NCBI GenBank assembly: GCA_036365515.1
Contig: CM070873.1
Location: 262,200,075 to 262,264,074 of the forward strand
Direction of reading: 5' to 3'
DNA: 64,000 bases
Source: Torymus aiolomorphi
Lineage: Eukaryota; Arthropoda; Insecta; Hymenoptera; Torymidae
The stretch's first letter is position 1. Each line of letters opens with the position of its first letter. The position numbers and the translations under genes were made by a program. This document shows positions 59,017-64,000 of this stretch, piece by piece. Under the pieces are notes generated by a model that did no database searches, was not told the DNA's origin, and saw only the letters and a program-made list of their open reading frames with translations.

Positions 59017-60724
59017 TCGACGACGCGCATCACGCACATATAGCGCGCATATATACGCACGTACGGACCCCGAGGGAGAGACTACAAGTCCCGGTTACTA
59101 TGGCAACCATTCGCCGCTCGCGCGGACGCCGGCTCCCGCGCCTCTCGCTCGGACGACTCCGGCAGCACTCGTACGCTTACGTTCGTTCGCTCGCGGCCCC
59201 TCTTTTCTCTCTCTCGCGGCGCGCGCGTTCCGCCACTCTACACACTAGACACCCGTCGCGCCGCCGCCGTCGTCGTCGTGGTCGTCTCTCTCTCACCGGT
59301 GCGCGCCCGCGCGCCAGTTCCACTCCGCTCGCAGCACGGGCGACAGCCTCGACGCAGAGAGCGCGCGCAGACAGCATATTCACGCTGTAGTAGTTACATA
59401 CGTACACCTGTCGCTTCGAGCGAACGAGAGAGGAATATATATACACACAGCTCTCCACATTCTGCCGGTACGTACGTACACACACCTGTGCTTTTGGAGT
59501 TTTTGGACACGAGCGAGTGCTCCGGAATCCGGCGAAAAAGAGAGAACGGCTGTTTGTGCGCATATATATCTACATACACACATACGCGGCAGGTCTGCGG
59601 CTGGAGGCGATGCGTCGCGAGCAGCAGTACCAGTAGTAGCGGCAGCAGCACCGGCATATCTCTCTCGCTCACCGGTGTGCGCGCGAGTGCGGGAGAGAGC
59701 GAAGAAACGTTACAATCCGGCGAGAAGAGTCGCACGTGGTGCAGCCCCGAGTGTCTCTGTGTGTACATAGGAGTAGTACACGTGTGCGAAGGTCACGTCA
59801 GCGTACGCCCGCGCGCGGCAACAGATGATTTCGCCGAGGTATTGGAATGCGCGAGTGTGTGCAGCAGGATCTTCTTCTCTCGTCTCCTTTCGCTCCCTTC
59901 TCTCTCGCCGTCGTCGACTGCGCTCCCCCCCGGTGACTCGTTTCGATTTCGAGGATATCTATCGATGCTCTCGTCGTCCCGAGTGAGGTGAGAATTCGTT
60001 AGTAGCCGAGCAAGAGAAGGCCTTGAAGAAGGAAGGAACAAGGGAAACGCCGATGCCAAGATAAGGATTTTTTTCCGTCCCCCCGAGAAATCTCTCGTTT
60101 TTGTGCGCGCGCGACTCTCGACTATCCGAGTTTTTGCTTCTGGCTTGACATAGTGTGTTTCGTTGCTGCTGCAGTGCGTCGAAGAAACGTTCTCTATCTC
60201 TGCGGTTGTGAGAACGACGACGTCGGCGATTATACTCGTGTGCACCGGTGAATTTGGCTTTTCCCGCGAGTGAAATCAGTGTACCGAGGCTAACTTTCCT
60301 GACGAAAATGGATTTTTTACTCGCCAGTGAATGACAAAGTGTACTTACTCCTTTTTTCTTACCACATCGGAGAGCTGCGGAAACAATAAGTAGCCTGATT
60401 AGAATACACTCCCAGGAGCGCGAGCGGCACAGCTCGCTATCGTAAAAAGGATTTATCGCTGGAAAGCAAAAAACTGGTTGTGCAAAAAACCTCGTACGCA
60501 GCACTATACCCGACTGGCCGTACGCGCTGTACGAGTTTGCCAATAACAAAAAGTGCTTTCGCAACTTCGAGTCGCCTTATTAATAACCAGTATATATCTC
60601 CCGACGTCTCGTTCCTTTTCCAATCCCTCGACACCGACATACGCACGCACGTACACACGGCAGAGAACAAGCTGGACAGGAAATACAGACAGAGGAGAGC
60701 AGAGGGGACACTTGAGGGGACACT

Positions 60725-60754
60725 ATGAGACTGGACGAGATGAAAGCCGCGTGA
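60725..60754 (+). other. Short upstream ORF (MRLDEMKAA) with an embedded donor motif
   Basis: ATG at 60725, nine codons, then TGA at 60752. The sequence gccgc-gtgagtcgc across its end is also a good 5' splice site (GTGAGT at 60751). It may be a uORF in the leader of the downstream coding exon or the end of an alternative first exon. It is not in frame with the ATG at 60900. Confidence 0.3.
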
Positions 60755-60899
60755 GTCGCACGGGGGGCTGCAGGCGCCCAGAGTGCGTTGAATCCACAGG
60801 TGTGCGCACGCGCGCGCGCGCGAGCGGGAAAAATCCCGGTGAAAGCGAAAAGCAAGCAAGTCGGTCAGAGGTCGTGTGAGTGTGCACGGGAACTGCACG

Positions 60900-61214
60900 A
60901 TGACCATGTTCGGGAGCCTGGTGCAACGGCTGACCTCGCCGGTCACCTCGCCACAGAGCCCAAGACGACGCTTCAAGTCTCCCTCGCGCTGGGAGGTGCA
61001 GAGCGACCCCGAAGATGAGGGACAGACGGCTACGACCGTGCCGGTGAGGAAGTCACGTGCCAAGCATCTGCTGGACAAGCGCAAGAGCAAGAGCCGCGCA
61101 AGAGGATTGAATTTGTCGTCAGTTGGTGAGCCCCAAGTATGCTCGTGGCAGGATACTGCGTTCCCGACGCTCAGGGTCACCAAGAGCTTGGGACGACTCG
61201 ACGGCATTAAAGAG
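60900..61214 (+). CDS. First coding exon of an unrecognised basic, Ser/Arg-rich protein
   Basis: ATG at 60900 has A at -3. A second in-frame ATG two codons on could also be used. The exon encodes 105 residues and ends in phase 0 at the donor gtaaga (61215). The N-terminus is MTMFGSLVQRLTSPVTSPQ, followed by an SPRRRFKSPSRWEV patch (possible proline-directed phosphosites), an acidic SDPEDEGQ, a strongly basic KSRAKHLLDKRKSKSRAR (bipartite nuclear-localisation-like) and a more ordered tail CSWQDTAFPTLRVTKSLGRL. There is no signal peptide or membrane segment. The composition is unlike the neighbouring junk frames, which supports a real exon. No family was recognised. It is either an alternative N-terminus of the gene whose exons lie at 363-3148 or a separate gene; later exons are outside the window. 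The 67-residue and longer - strand frames over it are shadows. Confidence 0.65.
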
Positions 61215-61252
61215 GTAAGAGCGTTTGAGTTTCGCTGTTTTTTCCTCGTTGG

Positions 61253-61319
61253 TATGTGTGTGTGCGTGTGTGTGTGTGTGTGTGTGTGCGTGCGTGTACG
61301 TGTGTGCGTGAGCGTGTAC

Positions 61320-61400
<81 letters not shown>
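61253..61400. repeat. (TG)n microsatellite, interrupted, about 148 bp
   Basis: Pure TG from about 61325 to 61400, with a GTGC/GTAC-interrupted part before it. It starts only 40 bp after the donor of the 60900 exon. Confidence 0.98.
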
Positions 61401-61403
<3 letters not shown>

Positions 61404-62590
61404 GCTGCCGGTCACGTGGCGAGTGTACTACGAGGCCCCCCGTATCTGTTTGCTATTGTACACGTACGAGGCCGGAGCAATCTCGCGGGCGGCTGGAAAT
61501 ATCGGTCAATCGATTTTATTTCGCACACGAGAGAGAGCGTGATTCACTTTTTTTTATTGCTTATTGTTTCAGCGTGTCTTTTATAACGAAATACATAAAG
61601 TAGCCGGTAATTAGGTTTCCCGGGTAATTTCGTCTATACCGCGGAGAGGGCCCCAGTTCGATGAAAAGCACACGAGGTGATTGGATAATTCATTTGTAAG
61701 AAATCGATAGATAAGAATAATGATTAATTAATTTAATGATGCTTGATTGGCGCGGCTCGTGTGTTAAATTGTGAAATGAAAAACGCTGTAGCGCATGCAT
61801 TCACCGCAGCAGCGATGTATACAAAATAGAATTCTTAAAATAGGTGAAGGATATAAATTTGAGAAATCAGACAGATTTAAATATCTTTTCGCCCTCAGGC
61901 TGAGATTATTACGTAAATATCATTCGAATCATTTCCACCGATCCGTTCGTTTTGAAATAACTAAACTTATCCAGGATGTAGGTTGTGGTAATTTCATAGA
62001 ATTATTAATAAACGTAAATGATTTTACGTTGGGATCATAATTCTAATATATTAAATCATAATTTCAATTAGTTAGTATTTCTAATATACTTTATAGATTT
62101 TTCGTGTTATTTAATTCAAATTTTAAAAAATATATAGAAATTTTCGTTTGAGTAATACTCAAGTGAAAATAATATTTTTTTAATATTTGTTATATAAGAA
62201 CATTTGTCGTTCTACACAAAATGATTTCATAATTTAATAGATTTTCATAAGGGTAATTTATAACCTATATCGTATTCGAAAAGTTATTAAATGAAGTATA
62301 TCATCTAAAAACTTAATTAGAATATCCCCCTAGATCAGGAGATATGGTTACGGAAATATATATATAGCATAAAATGGATACACGATAATCCTTTTACAGT
62401 TATCCAATTTTAAATTATTTTCTGAATAATGCGTTTTTATTAATTGACTCATTTAGAAAGTCATTCGTGATTTTTAATGGTTTTATTCTCTATTTTTTAC
62501 TCCGCGATCACTTATTAAAAAGTAAAATGACAAATTATATAATTACTTTAAAAAGTGTAACTCGAAATACTGTTACTTAACTCAAACGAC

Positions 62591-62753
62591 CCCTGGTAGA
62601 AATCGTCCGTTTTTCTCCCATTTGTGAAACGATTTTTCTCCCATTTTCTAGCCATTTTCTAGCGATTTCGGTTAACTCGCCATTAAATGGCTATAGAAAA
62701 TGGGAGAAAAATCGTTTCACAAATGGGAGAAAGATTGACGATTTCTAGCAGGG
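62591..62753. mobile_element. 163-bp hairpin MITE with CCCTGGTA-type ends
   Basis: It starts CCCTGGTAGAAATCG and ends CGATTTCTAGCAGGG. The arms pair over about 65 bp (tttgtgaaacgatttttctc on the left against gagaaaaatcgtttcacaaa on the right) around a ~35-nt centre. It is flanked by AC on both sides (62589-62590, 62754-62755), a 2-bp target duplication. The same CCCTGG ends and duplication size as the element at 38217-39598 suggest mobilisation by the same transposase. There is no coding capacity. Confidence 0.88.
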
Positions 62754-63767
62754 ACTTTACATTTTCATTGCTACAATTTCAACTCATATCGTTATTACAA
62801 CTGAAATAATAAATTAAATTTGCAAAACTCGCGTGATCAGCTCTCGTTACTCACGCACGCTAATCCGTATATATATCTTCACCTCGCCATACAAGACAAT
62901 CCACAATAAAAGTTTACCAATAATCGCTCGGCAAACATTCAATTATCAACAACAATAAATTTAAAAATACCCACTTAACGCAAACACACGCGCACACATA
63001 CACACACTCAGAGCTTTCTTCGCAACGGCCGATTTCGCATTAATTGGCTGCGCTTCGCACAACCGCAGCAGCACCGCGGCTACTTTCGTTTTTCACAAAT
63101 ACCCTCGTGCGCACACATACGTTATACATATATTTTTCATCCATCGAGTTTGTTTTTCCTCGTCGCGTTTTACAAACTCCGCGCGGTCAACACTAAAGCG
63201 GAGCAGATCGTCGAAGATCGACTCTATACAAACTTCCGCTTCCGAAGCACATAATTATTTCAATTACCGCGCTCCGAGCGAGTTAAAGTTAGCTACAGCT
63301 CTCTAGCTAGCTCATTGCCGCGCTGGCACATACATATACACACGCTAGCTATAGCTAGCTAGTATACTCGCGCTCTTACGAATTACGAGTGCGAGAGATT
63401 AGGTAACACGCATTGAATTCCATGCTCCAATTGCACTCCCAACTCGCTGCATGCGTTTTTCTCGCGCACACACGTATACACACACGCGCAGGCGTAGAGT
63501 AGTACACGCCCAGAGAGCAGCCGGTCGAAATCGCTGTTTACGAGCGTTCCTCGATCGAACGAAGAGAGAGAAAGAGAGGAGAGAGAGAGAGAAAAGCCAT
63601 CGCAACGAGCGCACACGCGCATGCTTTACGACGAAATCACGAGTTATTTATTAATGCTCAAGAGTCCTAGCGTAAGAAAATTTCACGGTTCTCGCAATCA
63701 TCATCCGCGAGCCGGATGATTTTATTATCCTCCCGCAGCCGTGATATTCAATCATCTCTCTCTTCAA

Positions 63768-63788
63768 CACACACACACACACACACAC
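63768..63788. repeat. (CA)n microsatellite
   Basis: About 20 bp of pure CA. Confidence 0.95.
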
Positions 63789-64000
63789 ATACGCACGCAC
63801 ACATGTGCATTTTCGCGGGGCGTATAATCAGCCGACTTTTTGTCGTATGCGCAGCGGCCTCTTCTCTCGATGCATCGCGAAATTAAGGTCAGCCGCGCAC
63901 CGAGAGAGATCCGCAGCGGCAGGAACGCACACTACACGAAGCACATTAAAGTTAAAGCCTCGTTAGATTTAGCGAAATTTCGCTGCAATTCCATACTTTT

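Larger units (their letters stand above)
56861..60724 (+). other. Non-coding DNA becoming CpG-rich: possible promoter and 5' leader region
   Basis: Upstream of the start codon at 60900 the sequence is CpG-rich with GA and CT tracts, CAG/CTG and ATC trinucleotide runs (58711-58729, 58987-59016) and several TATA-like strings. Long frames (59278-59991 on +, 59959-60564 and 60437-61207 on -) are Arg/Ser/Thr-rich and judged non-coding. No single transcription start can be fixed by eye. Confidence 0.4.
61215..64000 (+). other. First intron of the 60900 gene (continues past the window)
   Basis: Donor gtaaga at 61215, then a (TG)n array, AT-rich DNA from about 61680 to 62830 with a hairpin MITE, then CpG-rich DNA with short CA and GA runs. 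No + strand acceptor with a convincing exon was found. An 81-codon AT-rich frame at 61795-62040 is not recognised and lacks splice context. Confidence 0.5.

Noticed and set aside
59278..59991. 237-codon + strand open frame
   Set aside because: The product is Arg/Ser/Thr-rich, mirrors the CpG and CT/GA composition, has long overlapping frames on the other strand and shows no domain or splice context. It lies in the probable promoter/leader region.
60437..61207. 256-codon - strand open frame
   Set aside because: It overlaps the + strand exon at 60900-61214, which has a better start and a donor. The frame is a shadow of GC-rich sequence.
61795..62040. 81-codon + strand frame in the intron after 61214
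   Set aside because: AT-rich, no recognisable motif, and no splice acceptor or poly(A) context.

Overview
The window is nuclear DNA from an animal, most likely an insect. The evidence is widely spaced exons with GT-AG borders, almost no long open reading frame outside low-complexity sequence, very long dinucleotide arrays, and a background that alternates between CpG-rich DNA and AT-rich blocks full of small transposons. A parasitoid (chalcid-type) wasp genome would fit this texture, but that is an inference and no species marker was found. There is no sign of bacteria, plasmid, phage or virus.

Real coding sequence is sparse and all of it lies on the + strand. At the left end two exons (363-408 and 2976-3148) join in frame into about 73 residues that resemble the middle of a Dbl-homology (RhoGEF) domain. 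The second exon stops just before the family's usual PVQR-like segment. The rest of that domain was not found, so the intron opened at 3149 probably runs for more than 50 kb. At 54771|54772 a strong acceptor abuts a perfect GTAAGT donor, with another donor 50 bases on. This is the layout of a recursive splice site or RS-exon and fits a very long + strand intron. At 60900 a new start codon opens a 105-codon first coding exon with a clean donor (basic, Ser/Arg-rich N-terminus of an unrecognised protein), preceded by a CpG-rich, promoter-like leader. It is either an alternative promoter of the same gene or a separate gene.

The rest is non-coding. It holds pure dinucleotide repeats (TA at 2.6 kb, GA and AT at 4.0-4.4 kb, 327 bp of TC at 5.5 kb, AC at 11.2 kb, GA at 48.0 kb, TG at 61.3 kb) and a set of small mobile elements concentrated in the AT-rich blocks. 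These include a foldback element with CCCTGGTA ends and a 2-bp target duplication, for which the window also holds a related unoccupied site; a 163-bp hairpin element with the same ends; a TTAA-flanked element; TA-flanked elements with CACTGAGAGAA ends, one of them inserted inside a tRNA-like SINE; a 0.59-kb near-perfect foldback; a nested composite at 50.8-52.5 kb; and a U2 snRNA-derived fragment at 56.4 kb.

The main points for follow-up are the recursive splice site in a giant RhoGEF-like intron, the two-size element family with CCCTGGTA ends, the SINE family, and a GC-rich island with six short hairpins at 51.0-51.5 kb.
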